In this document: positions 6,714-15,819 of the stretch, one piece after another
Numbering within the stretch: the stretch's first letter is position 1
How the letters are laid out: the number at the start of each line of letters is the position of its first letter
DNA from: Pseudomonadota bacterium
Lineage (GTDB): Bacteria > Pseudomonadota > Alphaproteobacteria > Rhizobiales > Devosiaceae
Reading direction: 5' to 3'
NCBI GenBank assembly: GCA_023428425.1
Contig: JAEYYP010000127.1
Coordinates: 1-15,830, forward strand
Length of the DNA: 15,830 nucleotides
The notes under the pieces: model-generated
Told to the model about the DNA's origin: nothing
Database searches by the model: none
Seen by the model: only the letters and a program-made list of their open reading frames with translations
Position numbers and translations under genes: made by a program

Positions 6714-6857
6714 CGACCCCTCATCCGGCTGCCGCCACCTTCTCCCACAAGGGGAGAAGGCGAGGTTGGAGCGACGGCGTCAAGGACGAGGGTCAGCGCC
6801 GAGTGTTCGCCTTCTCCCCTTGTGGGAGAAGGTGCCCGAAGGGCGGATGAGGGGTCG
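6714..6857. repeat. Composite palindromic intergenic element (copy 2)
   Basis: Between the convergent hydratase and yejA genes lies a 144-base element with exact inverted arms. The outer 14-base arms are 6714-6727 and 6844-6857 (CGACCCCTCATCCG and its complement). The inner 25-base arms, 6736-6760 and 6810-6834, are also exact complements. Each inner arm is itself a hairpin of CCTTCTCC / GGAGAAGG with a short loop. This is the type of mosaic palindrome scattered between genes in rhizobia and relatives (RIME-like). At a convergent junction it could end transcription from both sides or stabilise the mRNA 3' ends. No coding function is likely, although frames through it are open. Confidence 0.88.
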
Positions 6858-6880
6858 ACCGCTACCCGCCGCCCCCAGCC

Positions 6881-8743
6881 TCAGTTCTTCGCCGCCCCGG
6901 TCTTCGCGGCCTTGGCCTCGTCGTACCACCACACCGTCGGGAAGCCGATGGAGAACTCGGGCAGCTCGTCGGGGTGGCTGAAGCGGTCCCAGCGGGCGAT
7001 GCGGGAGTTCCGGAGGGTGTAGGTGGGCGTGACGAAGTGGTGGGCGAGCAGCACCCGGTCGAGCGCACGGGTGGCCGCGATGATGGTGTCGCGGTCGTCG
7101 GCGAAGATGATCTTGTCGATCAGCGCGTCGATGCCCGGATCGGAGATGCCGGCGTAGTTGGAGCTGTCGTTCTGCGCCGCGGCGGCCGAGCCCCAATAGA
7201 AGCGCTGCTCGTTGCCCGGCGACAGGCTCTGGGCCCAGCCTGAATACATCATGTCGAAGTCGCGGTTGCGCACGCGCTCGATGTACTGCGCGCTGTCGAC
7301 CGTGCGGATGGTGACGTTCATCCCCAGCCGCTTGAGGTTGGTGGAAAAGGCGGTGGCGATCGGCTCGATCACCGGGCCGTTGAGCAGGATCTCGAAGGTC
7401 ACCGGCTGCCCGGCGGGGTCGATCAGCTGGCTGCCGTTGAGGGTGTAGCCGGCTGCGGTCAGGATCTCGTTGGCGGTGCGCAGGTTGGCGCGGAGCTTCG
7501 TCGGATCGCCCGACACCGGGTTCTGGTAGGCGGTGGTGAATACCTTCGCCGGCACCAGGTCCTTCACCGACTCGAGGATTTCGAGCTCCTCGCCTTCGGG
7601 AAGGCCCGACGAGGCGAGCTCGGTGCCGTAGAAGAACGAGTTGACGCGGTCGTACTGGCCAAAGAAGCGCAGCTTGTCGAGTTCCTCGAAGTCGAAGGCG
7701 TAGAGCATCGCCTCGCGCAGGGCCTCGTTCTGGAACACCGGGCGTCGCAGGTTGGGGATGAAGCCGACGAGGATACCGCTGTCGCGGTAGGTGTTCTCGA
7801 ACATCTCCTTGACGACGCGGCCCTCCTGAACGGCCGGGAAGTCGTAGTTGTTCTGCCAGCGGATGGCGACGTTTTCGTCCCACCAGTCGAACTCGTCGGC
7901 CTTGAACGCCTCGAACTCGGCGGTGTCGTCGCGATAATACTCGTACTTGATGGTCTGGATGTTGTTGGTGCCGATATTGAACGGCTCTTCGAGGCCCCAG
8001 TAGTTCGGGTCGCGCTCGTAGGTGATGGAGACGCCGGCGTTGAAGCTCGCGAGCTTGTAGGGGCCGGAGCCGAGCGGCGGCTCGAGCGTCGAGCGGCCGA
8101 TGTCGCGCGCGTTGCCGTTGGCGTCGGTGCCTTCCCACCAGTGCTGGGGCAGCACCATGACCTGGCCCATGATGTTGGGCAGTTCGCGATTGCCGGTCTG
8201 GTCGAAGCTGAAGGTCACCTCGCCGGGAGCCGTCACTTCGGCCTTGGTCACGTTGGCGTAGTAGTTCGCCATGTTGGGGTTGAGTTCGATGGACTTGTTG
8301 AACGACCAGACAACATCCTCGGCGGTTACTGGCTCGCCATCCGCCCATTTCGCGCGCGGGTTCATCCGGAACGTCACCGAAGAGATGTCGTCGGGGTAGG
8401 TGAAGGCTTCCGCGAGCTGGCCGTAGGAGGTCGAGGTCTCGTCGAGCGAGGGGGTCATCAGCGTGTCGAAGACCAGCCCGACGCCATCGCCGATCTCGCC
8501 CTGCGGCAGGATGGGGTTGAACGTGTCGAACCCCCCCATCGAACTGAGCCGGACGATGCCGCCGACCGGGGCGTCCGGGTTCACGTAGTCGAAGTGCTTG
8601 AAGCCCTCGGGGTACTTCACCTCGCCGAGCAGCGAACTGCCGTGGCGCCACACGCGGGTATCCTGAGCGTGGGCGGGGGCGAAGGCGAGCAGGGCGACGA
8701 CGGCGATGGCCGAAATCGTGGTGAACAGGCGGGTCGGCTGCAT
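6881..8743 (-). CDS. yejA: YejA-type ABC transporter periplasmic binding protein
   Basis: A 620-residue family 5 extracellular solute-binding protein of the YejA type. In enterobacteria YejABEF imports oligopeptides and the peptide antibiotic microcin C. A signal peptide is evident: basic MQPTR, a hydrophobic stretch near residues 7-24 and an AHA-Q cleavage site at 26/27. YejA-like motifs follow: YPEGFKHFDYVNPDAPVGG, FDTFNPI, FDTLMTPSLDE, and the family 5 signature region around AKWADGEPVTAEDVVWSF. The ATG at 8743 is chosen because GGAGG lies six bases upstream and the signal peptide begins there; the frame is open further upstream but inside yejF. It is the last gene of the yej set, 20 bases after yejF, whereas yejA comes first in E. 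coli. The 3' end faces the palindromic element. Confidence 0.93.
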   Translation of the reverse strand: MQPTRLFTTISAIAVVALLAFAPAHAQDTRVWRHGSSLLGEVKYPEGFKHFDYVNPDAPVGGIVRLSSMGGFDTFNPILPQGEIGDGVGLVFDTLMTPSLDETSTSYGQLAEAFTYPDDISSVTFRMNPRAKWADGEPVTAEDVVWSFNKSIELNPNMANYYANVTKAEVTAPGEVTFSFDQTGNRELPNIMGQVMVLPQHWWEGTDANGNARDIGRSTLEPPLGSGPYKLASFNAGVSITYERDPNYWGLEEPFNIGTNNIQTIKYEYYRDDTAEFEAFKADEFDWWDENVAIRWQNNYDFPAVQEGRVVKEMFENTYRDSGILVGFIPNLRRPVFQNEALREAMLYAFDFEELDKLRFFGQYDRVNSFFYGTELASSGLPEGEELEILESVKDLVPAKVFTTAYQNPVSGDPTKLRANLRTANEILTAAGYTLNGSQLIDPAGQPVTFEILLNGPVIEPIATAFSTNLKRLGMNVTIRTVDSAQYIERVRNRDFDMMYSGWAQSLSPGNEQRFYWGSAAAAQNDSSNYAGISDPGIDALIDKIIFADDRDTIIAATRALDRVLLAHHFVTPTYTLRNSRIARWDRFSHPDELPEFSIGFPTVWWYDEAKAAKTGAAKN

Positions 8744-8763
8744 GATGGGCCTCCGTTCGGGGA

Positions 8764-10385
<1,622 letters not shown>

Positions 10386-10389
<4 letters not shown>

Positions 10390-11558
10390 GTGCGCCCCGC
10401 GAAGGTCTTGCGCGGATCGAAGGCGTCGCGGACGCCCTCGCCGATGAAGACGAAGAGCAGCAGGATCAGCGAGATGACGCCGAAGGCGGTGAGGCTCAGC
10501 CACGGTGCGAACAGATACTGCTTGCCCTGGTTGAGCAGGTTGCCGAGGGACGGGGTGCCCGGCGGCATGCCGAGGCCGAGATAATCGAGCGAGGTCAGGG
10601 TCGCGACCGATCCGCCGGCGATGAACGGCATGAAGGTCAGCGTCGCCACCATGGCGTTGGGGAACAGGTGGCGGAACATGATCTGCCAGTTGGTGAGGCC
10701 CAACGCCCGCGCGGCGGCGACATACTCGAGGTTGCGGGCGCGCAGGAACTCGGCGCGGACGATGCCGACCAGCGCTGTCCAACTGAACAGGATCAGTATG
10801 AAGAGCAGCACCCAGAAGCCCGGCACCAGCACGCTCGAGACGATCAGCAGGACGTAGAGCGTGGGCATGGTGCCCCAGATATCGAGGAGGCGCTGGCCGA
10901 TCAGGTCGACCCAGCCGCCGAAATAGCCCTGCACGGCCCCGACAATGACGCCGATGATCGAGCTGGCGATGGTCAGCAGCAGGCCGAACACCACCGAGAT
11001 GCGGAAGCCATAGAACACGCGGGCGACGACGTCGCGACCCTGGTCGTCGGTGCCGAGCCAGTGCCAGTTGCCGATGGTCTTGCAGCCGGGATCATCGACG
11101 CCGGCGGGGTAGCGCGAGCAGCGGGTCTCGTCGCTCAGCATCCACGATGGCGGGGCAGGAGCGCTGGTGCCGAGGGACTCGTCGACTGTCGAGCCGCCGT
11201 AGCGGATCAGGGGCCAGACCATCCAGCCATTGGCGTTGATTTCGTCGGCGATGAAGGGGTCGCGATAGATGGTCTCGGCGAGGAAGCCGCCGAACTTCGT
11301 CTCCGGATAGTTCACCGCGACGGGGAAGAGCAGTTCGCCCTTGTAGGACACGACCAGCGGCCGGTCGTTGGCGATGAGCTCGGAGACGAAGGTGAGGATG
11401 AAGAGGACGAGGAACAGCCACAATGACCAGACGGCACGCTTGTTGGCGGCGAAGGTGCGGACGCGGCGCTGGTTGATCGGCGACAGCACGGGCGCCGAGC
11501 GTGCCGCGTCGGCGGGGGCGTAGGCGATGAACGGGGTGCGCAGGGTACCAGCCAGCAT
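10386..11558 (-). CDS. yejE: YejE-type ABC transporter permease
   Basis: A 390-residue inner-membrane permease of the OppC/DppC class, YejE subtype. A first membrane helix lies near residues 41-62 (WSLWLFLVLFILTFVSELIA). A long periplasmic loop of about 120 residues follows, containing GNWHWLGTDDQGRDVVARVFYG. The C-terminal transport domain has about five helices and an EAA loop, EYVAAARALGLTNWQIMFRHLFPNA. The large loop is typical of YejE compared with shorter DppC proteins. The start codon shares one base with the yejB stop (TGATG) and the stop overlaps the yejF start, so the three genes are tightly coupled. Confidence 0.93.
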
Positions 11559-12667
11559 CAGACGTTCCGGCTTTCGAAATCGATGCGCGGGTCGATCCAC
11601 ATGTACATCAGGTCCGAGACGAGGTTGATGACGAGGCCGAGCAGCGAGAAGATGTAAAGCGTTGCGAATACAACAGAATAATCGCGGTTGAGCACGGAGA
11701 CGTAGCCGAGCAGCCCGATGCCATCGAGCGAGAAGATCGTTTCGATCAGCAGCGAGCCGCCGAAGAACGCCCCGATGAAGGCGGCCGGGAAACCGGCGAT
11801 CACCAGCAGCATGGCGTTGCGGAAGACGTGGCCGTAGAGCACGCCGCGCTCGGTGAGGCCCTTGGCTCGTGCGGTGGTGACGTACTGCTTGCGGATCTCG
11901 TCGATGAACGAGTTCTTGACCAGCAGTGTCGAGGTGGCGAAGGCGCCCACTGCCATCGCCGTGATCGGCAGCGCGATGTGCCAGAAGTAGTCGAGGATCT
12001 GCTCGTGCCAGGGCAGGGTCGCCCAGTTTTCCGACACGATGCCCCGGATAGGGAAGATGTTCCAGAAGCTGCCGCCGGCGAACAGCACGATCAGCAGCAC
12101 GGCGAGCAGGAACGACGGGATCGAGTAGCCGACGACGAGGACCACCGAGGTCCATACGTCGAAGCGGGTGCCGTCCTTGACCGCCTTGGCGATGCCGAGC
12201 GGGATGGAGATCATGTAGCTGAGGATGGTCATCCACAGCCCGAGCGTGATCGAGACCGGCAGCTTCTCCTTGATCAGGTCGATCACCGAGATGTCGCGGT
12301 AGTAGCTCTGGCCGAAATCGAAGCGCAGGTAGTTCCACAGCATGGTGAAGAAGCGCTCGACCGGCGGCTTGTCGAAACCGAACTGCTTTTCGATGCGCTC
12401 GACGATCTCCGGGCGGAGGCCGGCACTGCCACGGTAGCTGTTGCTGCTCGTGGTGTCGGACGAGCGCACCACGTCCTGCCCGGCGAAGTCACCTTCGCTG
12501 GAGCCGGTTATGGCCTGGGTGGCGGAGACGTTCTGGTTCTGCAACTGCGCGATCATCTGCTCGACCGGACCGCCCGGCGCGAACTGGGTGATGACGAATG
12601 TCAGGAGCATGATGCCGAACAGCGTCGGGATCATCAGCAGGATGCGGCGGAGGATATAGGCGCCCAA
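11558..12667 (-). CDS. yejB: YejB-type ABC transporter permease, TTG start
   Basis: A 369-residue inner-membrane permease of the OppB/DppB class, YejB subtype. The first helix is at about residues 8-26 (ILLMIPTLFGIMLLTFVIT), followed by APGGPVEQMIAQL. A Ser/Asn-rich loop at roughly 45-85 precedes LRPEIVERIEKQFGFDKPP, as in other YejB proteins. The EAA loop reads QYVTTARAKGLTERGVLYGHVFRNA. No ATG or GTG fits the expected N-terminus (GAYILRR). A TTG at 12667 does, and GGAGA lies five bases upstream, so a TTG start is assigned. Its stop shares one base with the yejE ATG. An 89-base gap separates it from the isomerase gene upstream, so it may be read from that operon or from its own promoter. Confidence 0.9.
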   Translation of the reverse strand: MGAYILRRILLMIPTLFGIMLLTFVITQFAPGGPVEQMIAQLQNQNVSATQAITGSSEGDFAGQDVVRSSDTTSSNSYRGSAGLRPEIVERIEKQFGFDKPPVERFFTMLWNYLRFDFGQSYYRDISVIDLIKEKLPVSITLGLWMTILSYMISIPLGIAKAVKDGTRFDVWTSVVLVVGYSIPSFLLAVLLIVLFAGGSFWNIFPIRGIVSENWATLPWHEQILDYFWHIALPITAMAVGAFATSTLLVKNSFIDEIRKQYVTTARAKGLTERGVLYGHVFRNAMLLVIAGFPAAFIGAFFGGSLLIETIFSLDGIGLLGYVSVLNRDYSVVFATLYIFSLLGLVINLVSDLMYMWIDPRIDFESRNV

Positions 12668-12672
12668 TGGCG

Positions 12673-12677
12673 TCTCC
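12673..12677 (-). promoter_or_regulatory. Ribosome binding site deciding the yejB TTG start
   Basis: On the minus strand this reads GGAGA, five bases before a TTG codon that begins the conserved YejB N-terminus. No other start codon nearby has both a ribosome site and the right protein start. Confidence 0.7.
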
Positions 12678-12756
12678 GGAGAACTGGCAGTCGTTCGTAG
12701 CCTAGCAACGGCCGAGTGTGGCCCGGATTGTGACGATTCACCAACAGTTGATGGGC

Positions 12757-13611
12757 TCAGCGGTGGACGAAGTCGACCCCGGCCGTATCGCCGAAGGCGA
12801 AAATGCGGTCGCGGGCGACGGCATACTCCCCTGGCTCGAGGTGCTCGATCATCAGCGGGACGCCGGGCAGGCGCGCGAGTTCGGTGAGGTAGGTGCGGTA
12901 GTCGAGGTTGCCCTCGCCGACCTGCACCTCGTCGAGATGCAGCGCCGCGGTCTCGTGGAGCGTGATGTCCTTGGCGTGGCAGGACACGATCCAGGGCCCA
13001 AGCTTCTGAAAACACTCGCGGATCAGCGCGCCGGTGTCGAAATAGGTGCGCGGCGTCATGACGAGGTTGACCGGATCGAGGTGCGCCGCAAAGGCGGGCC
13101 GGTCGACGGCGCGGATCAGCTCCAGCGTGCTGTCGGCACTATCGGGGATGGTGGGCTGCATCATCTCGAGCGCGAACTTCGCCCGCTTCGGCTTCACGGT
13201 GTCGATGAGGTAGCGGACCGTTTCCACTGCCATTTCAATGGCTTGCGGTCCGAGGTTGCGGGCGTCGAGGCCATGCCGCGTGCCCGGCGCGAACGAACCG
13301 ATGAAGCTGACGGCGCAGCGGGCACCGACGGCATCGGCCAGCGCGAGGCACTGGGCGGCGTAGTCGAGTTCGGCCTTGCGCTTCGTCGGATCGGGGTCGA
13401 TCAGGTTACGCCAGATACCCACTTCGGCGAGCGTAACATCCTGCTCTGCAAAGGCTTTCTCCCACCGGGCGAGGGTGGCGTCGTCGGCCCCGATCAGGGA
13501 GACCGGCACATAGGCGGCGGAGTAGCCGAAATCGCGGTGGGCGCGTGCGAAGGCATAGGGATCGTCGCTGCCGATCGGCAGGCCGTGTCCCCCGAGGCGG
13601 ATCGCGGCCAT
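12757..13611 (-). CDS. Sugar phosphate isomerase/epimerase-like TIM barrel protein
   Basis: A 284-residue protein of the xylose isomerase-like TIM-barrel superfamily (AP endonuclease 2 fold), annotated in bacteria as sugar phosphate isomerase/epimerase. The expected metal-binding residues appear at strand ends: Glu149 (FALEMMQ), Asp179 (AHLDPVN), His212 (SCHAKD) and Glu256 (MIEHLEP). The start is the ATG at 13611, sharing one base with the stop of the upstream SDR gene (TGATG), so the two proteins are translationally coupled and probably act on the same metabolite. It is followed after 89 bases by yejB. The substrate is not recognisable; sugar, polyol, inositol or keto-sugar isomerisation are all possible. 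There is no signal peptide. Confidence 0.82.
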   Translation of the reverse strand: MAAIRLGGHGLPIGSDDPYAFARAHRDFGYSAAYVPVSLIGADDATLARWEKAFAEQDVTLAEVGIWRNLIDPDPTKRKAELDYAAQCLALADAVGARCAVSFIGSFAPGTRHGLDARNLGPQAIEMAVETVRYLIDTVKPKRAKFALEMMQPTIPDSADSTLELIRAVDRPAFAAHLDPVNLVMTPRTYFDTGALIRECFQKLGPWIVSCHAKDITLHETAALHLDEVQVGEGNLDYRTYLTELARLPGVPLMIEHLEPGEYAVARDRIFAFGDTAGVDFVHR

Positions 13612-14468
13612 CAGACGTGGTTCTTCCAGCTGTACTGCGGGTTGTAGTCGAGCAGGCGCCGGGCCTTGTCGATGCTCAGCAGCGTGCCGTTCTGGCTGAG
13701 CTCGCGCTTGTGCGGCACGTCGGGAAACACCTCGGCCATGAGCGAGGCATTGGAGCGATGCATGACGGTGTCGCCATTGGCGATGATGAAGGCCTCGAAG
13801 CCCTTGAACTCGGCCTCGATGCCGCGGCGCACGGCCTGCGCGCCATCGCGGGCGTCGATATAGCCCCAGAGGTTCCACTTGCGCTTCTGGGGATCGGCAT
13901 CGAAGCCGGGAAATGCCTTGTAGTCCTCGACGTCCATGACGTTGGAAAAGCGCAGGCCGACCATCTTGAGCGCCGGGTCCCAGCGGCAGAACTGCGCGGC
14001 GATGGTCTCGTCCACCAGCTTGCCGAGCGAATAGGCGGTCTCGGGACGCGGATAGTATTCCTCGTCGATCGGCGCGTAGGGCGGCGGGTTGTCGAAGGGC
14101 AGGCCGAGCACGGTCTCGCTCGAGGCGAAGACGACGTTCTTGATCCCGGCAATTCGGCAGGCCTCGAACACATTGTAACTGCTGTTAACGTTGTTCGAGA
14201 ACGTCTTCGCGTTCGGCTGCAGGCCCGGGGCGGGGATGGCGGCGAGGTGCACGACCGCCTCGAACGGCCCCTTCCGCTCGTCGACCGAACCGGTGACGAA
14301 CTGGACCACCTGGCCGAAATCCGTGAGATCGGCGCGCACGAACGGGCAGATCGCCTCGCGCGGTGGCGCCTGGTCGACGTTGAGGACGTCGTAGCCGTTG
14401 GTGACCAGATCCTTGAGTACGGCACGGCCCAGCTTACCGCTGCCGCCGGTGACCAGAACTTTCCCCAT
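13611..14468 (-). CDS. NAD(P)-dependent extended SDR epimerase/dehydrogenase
   Basis: A 285-residue extended short-chain dehydrogenase/reductase of the NAD-dependent epimerase/dehydratase type. The dinucleotide motif is TGGSGKLG (residues 7-14), Asp32 after the second strand suggests NAD(H) preference, and the catalytic YSLGK gives Tyr146 and Lys150 with Ser116/Ser117 upstream (FASSETV). The chain is shorter than UDP-glucose 4-epimerase (about 330-340 residues). The size is nearer to uronate dehydrogenases and related SDRs, but substrate motifs are not clear enough to choose. A strong AAGGAGG ribosome site (14475-14481) precedes the ATG. It heads the minus-strand group and probably shares a transcript with the isomerase, possibly with yejBEFA too. 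Confidence 0.85.
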   Translation of the reverse strand: MGKVLVTGGSGKLGRAVLKDLVTNGYDVLNVDQAPPREAICPFVRADLTDFGQVVQFVTGSVDERKGPFEAVVHLAAIPAPGLQPNAKTFSNNVNSSYNVFEACRIAGIKNVVFASSETVLGLPFDNPPPYAPIDEEYYPRPETAYSLGKLVDETIAAQFCRWDPALKMVGLRFSNVMDVEDYKAFPGFDADPQKRKWNLWGYIDARDGAQAVRRGIEAEFKGFEAFIIANGDTVMHRSNASLMAEVFPDVPHKRELSQNGTLLSIDKARRLLDYNPQYSWKNHV

Positions 14469-14725
14469 CTGATGCCTCCTTCGTTGTGGACCGCGACCCT
14501 AGCACGCTGCGGGTGAAGGTAAATCAGCCTGTTGGACAGGGGGATAACCCGGCGCGTCGGATAAGTTCGCGGCCTGACTGAAAAATGAACAGCCACGTCA
14601 CGGCCGGTTCAAGGCGACTGGAGCAATCTCTGGCTCAAGCGTCACAGAGGGCCGCGACAGGCCCCGGCACACCCCCAAGGAGACTAACCGCCGCGCTGCG
14701 CGGCGAACCCATACAGGAGAGCGAA
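14469..14725. promoter_or_regulatory. Divergent intergenic region between the SDR gene and the four-Cys secreted protein gene
   Basis: This 257-base gap must hold promoters for both directions. For the minus strand a weak TTTACC-N16-TAGGGT pair can be read near 14495-14525. For the plus strand no convincing -35/-10 pair was found. A compact hairpin (CGCCGCG, loop CTG, CGCGGCG) lies at 14689-14705, ten bases before the AGGAG of the downstream gene, and could influence its translation. The frame is open through part of the gap but shows no coding character. Confidence 0.4.
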
Positions 14726-15127
14726 ATGAACAAGTTTATCCTGGCTCTTGCAGCCATCTCGACCCTCACTTCGGTACCGATGCTGACCACGGCCCCGGCC
14801 AGTGCCCAGTCAAACTGCACATTTGCCTGCGAACAGGGCAAGTCGACGGTGAGCTGCGGTAGCGAACTGGGGCACCTGCGCCGGGTCTACAAGCCGCAGG
14901 TGGCCGGCATCGACGACACCCGTCGGGTCTGGGTGACGGAGCTTTGCTCGAGCTTCTCGATGCTGCGCAACGAAGGCAACGCGGCCTACCTGCGCACCAC
15001 CATCGCCGCCAACGACGTGCTGGTGGAAGTGCTCGGTCGCAAGGACTACCGGCCCGAGGACGTGTTCGCCGTACAGATGATGGGCGATGACACCATCAAC
15101 CTCTACGTCCATCACTTCGACCGCTGA
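14726..15127 (+). CDS. Small exported four-cysteine protein of unknown function
   Basis: A 133-residue protein whose family I do not recognise. The start is ATG at 14726 because AGGAG at 14715-14719 lies six bases upstream and a signal peptide begins exactly there; the frame remains open upstream to 14585 without a ribosome site. The signal peptide has MNK, a hydrophobic core to about residue 22 and an ASA-Q cleavage site at 27/28. The mature part (about 105 residues) has four cysteines at 31, 35, 44 and 74, which could form two periplasmic disulfides, and ends in an acidic/aromatic tail. It is flanked by its own promoter region and an intrinsic terminator, so it is probably monocistronic. 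Confidence 0.8.
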   Translation: MNKFILALAAISTLTSVPMLTTAPASAQSNCTFACEQGKSTVSCGSELGHLRRVYKPQVAGIDDTRRVWVTELCSSFSMLRNEGNAAYLRTTIAANDVLVEVLGRKDYRPEDVFAVQMMGDDTINLYVHHFDR

Positions 15128-15152
15128 GCGCCACGCACCGGCGATTTGTGGC

Positions 15153-15186
15153 AGGCGGATGCTCCGGTATCCGCCTTTTGCCTTTT
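15153..15186 (+). terminator. Intrinsic terminator after the four-Cys protein gene
   Basis: An eight-base stem, AGGCGGAT at 15153-15160 pairing with ATCCGCCT at 15169-15176, has an eight-base loop and is followed by a T-rich tract (TTTTGCCTTTT). It lies 25 bases after the stop codon. Confidence 0.85.
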
Positions 15187-15199
15187 CTGCGCCACGCCG

Positions 15200-15252
15200 A
15201 TGAACGCGATCTGACCGTTTCGAATGAACGGCGCCTGCCCAAGGAATGAACG
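15200..15252 (+). promoter_or_regulatory. Three ATGAACG direct repeats upstream of the SH3-like gene
   Basis: The heptamer ATGAACG occurs at 15200-15206, 15224-15230 and 15246-15252, with start-to-start spacing of 24 and 22 bases, close to two helical turns. Two further direct repeats, GGGTTCA at 15277-15283 and 15291-15297, lie between them and the gene. They could be binding sites for a regulator of the downstream SH3-like gene. No regulator is encoded in the window, and no confident -35/-10 pair was identified. Confidence 0.35.
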
Positions 15253-15346
15253 CTTTCTGAATGGTCATCTCAGGGTGGGTTCAACGCGAGGGGTTCATAA
15301 ACGGCACAACAGATCGAACACCCCCGGCCCCGAAAGGACGCCCCAA

Positions 15347-15688
15347 ATGAACCGCAACCAGGAAAAACTGCTGATCGCCACGCTCGCCGGGCTGGTCATT
15401 GCAGGCGCCGCCACCTTCGCCATCCAGCCCGCCCTCGCCGCCGGCTACCAGGTCGATGGTCCCGCCCATGTCACCGGCGTCAAGAAGTGGGATACCCTGA
15501 ACGTCCGCATTTGGCCCGCCTCGTATTCGAAGAAGGTCGGCGAAGTCGCGCCGAAGTCTTCGGTGTGGGTCGAGCGCTGCATCGTGAGCCCGCAGGGCGG
15601 CTCCGACTGGTGCCTGATCGAGCAGCAAAACGTACAGGGCTGGGTGAATGCCAGCTTCCTCGAACTCGCCTTCGACTGGGACATCTGA
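15347..15688 (+). CDS. Small exported SH3-like domain protein
   Basis: A 113-residue protein starting at ATG 15347, preceded by an AAAGGA sequence about nine bases upstream. A signal peptide covers residues 1-32 (MNRNQEK, hydrophobic LLIATLAGLVIAGAATFAI, cleavage after ALA). The mature part resembles a bacterial SH3 domain (SH3_3 type): LNVRIWPASYSKKVGEV is the usual LNVRSGPS-like start, then VWVERC, DWCLIE and GWVNASFLEL, the last matching the common GWV...YL ending. Cysteines 78 and 89 could form a disulfide. Such domains bind cell-wall or other periplasmic ligands; the partner is unknown. It stands alone, with possible repeat operators upstream and a strong terminator downstream. Confidence 0.85.
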   Translation: MNRNQEKLLIATLAGLVIAGAATFAIQPALAAGYQVDGPAHVTGVKKWDTLNVRIWPASYSKKVGEVAPKSSVWVERCIVSPQGGSDWCLIEQQNVQGWVNASFLELAFDWDI

Positions 15689-15773
15689 ACTCCTCCCGGG
15701 AGCCCGGTGGCATGCAAGCGCCGGCCCTCCCGCCTCCGACTGCCGACTGACCTCCTCCAATACGTTGACTTAC

Positions 15774-15819
15774 GGGCCCGCGAGCGTTCCAAGGAACCTC
15801 CGGGCCCCTTTTTCTTTCG
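15774..15819 (+). terminator. Strong intrinsic terminator downstream of the SH3-like gene
   Basis: GGGCCCG at 15774-15780 pairs with CGGGCCC at 15801-15807. A second internal stem, GTTCC/GGAAC (15786-15790 and 15793-15797), caps it, and CTTTTTCTTT follows. The run of T lies on the plus strand, so it stops plus-strand transcripts. It is 85 bases after the stop codon, leaving a long 3' untranslated region. Confidence 0.88.

Noticed and set aside
6714..6857. Possible CRISPR or mobile element ends.
   Set aside because: There are no multiple equal repeats with spacers, no transposase and no target duplication; the structure is a single mosaic palindrome.
6711..7022. A plus-strand open frame of 103 codons across the palindromic element.
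   Set aside because: It is an artefact of the repeat and of the strand opposite yejA; composition follows the repeat and there is no ribosome site.
6780..8651. A 623-codon minus-strand frame and other long frames (for example 9205-10584 plus, 11828-12700 plus).
   Set aside because: These are shadows of yejA, yejF and yejB produced by high GC. Their Arg/His/Gly-rich translations match no protein family.
14585..14725. Longer N-terminus of the four-Cys exported protein from an ATG at 14585.
   Set aside because: It would place 47 non-conserved residues before an obvious signal peptide. The ATG at 14726 has AGGAG at the right distance.
15765..15790. TTGACT at 15765-15770 as a promoter -35 box.
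   Set aside because: No -10-like sequence follows at 16-19 bases; the region is the stem of an intrinsic terminator.
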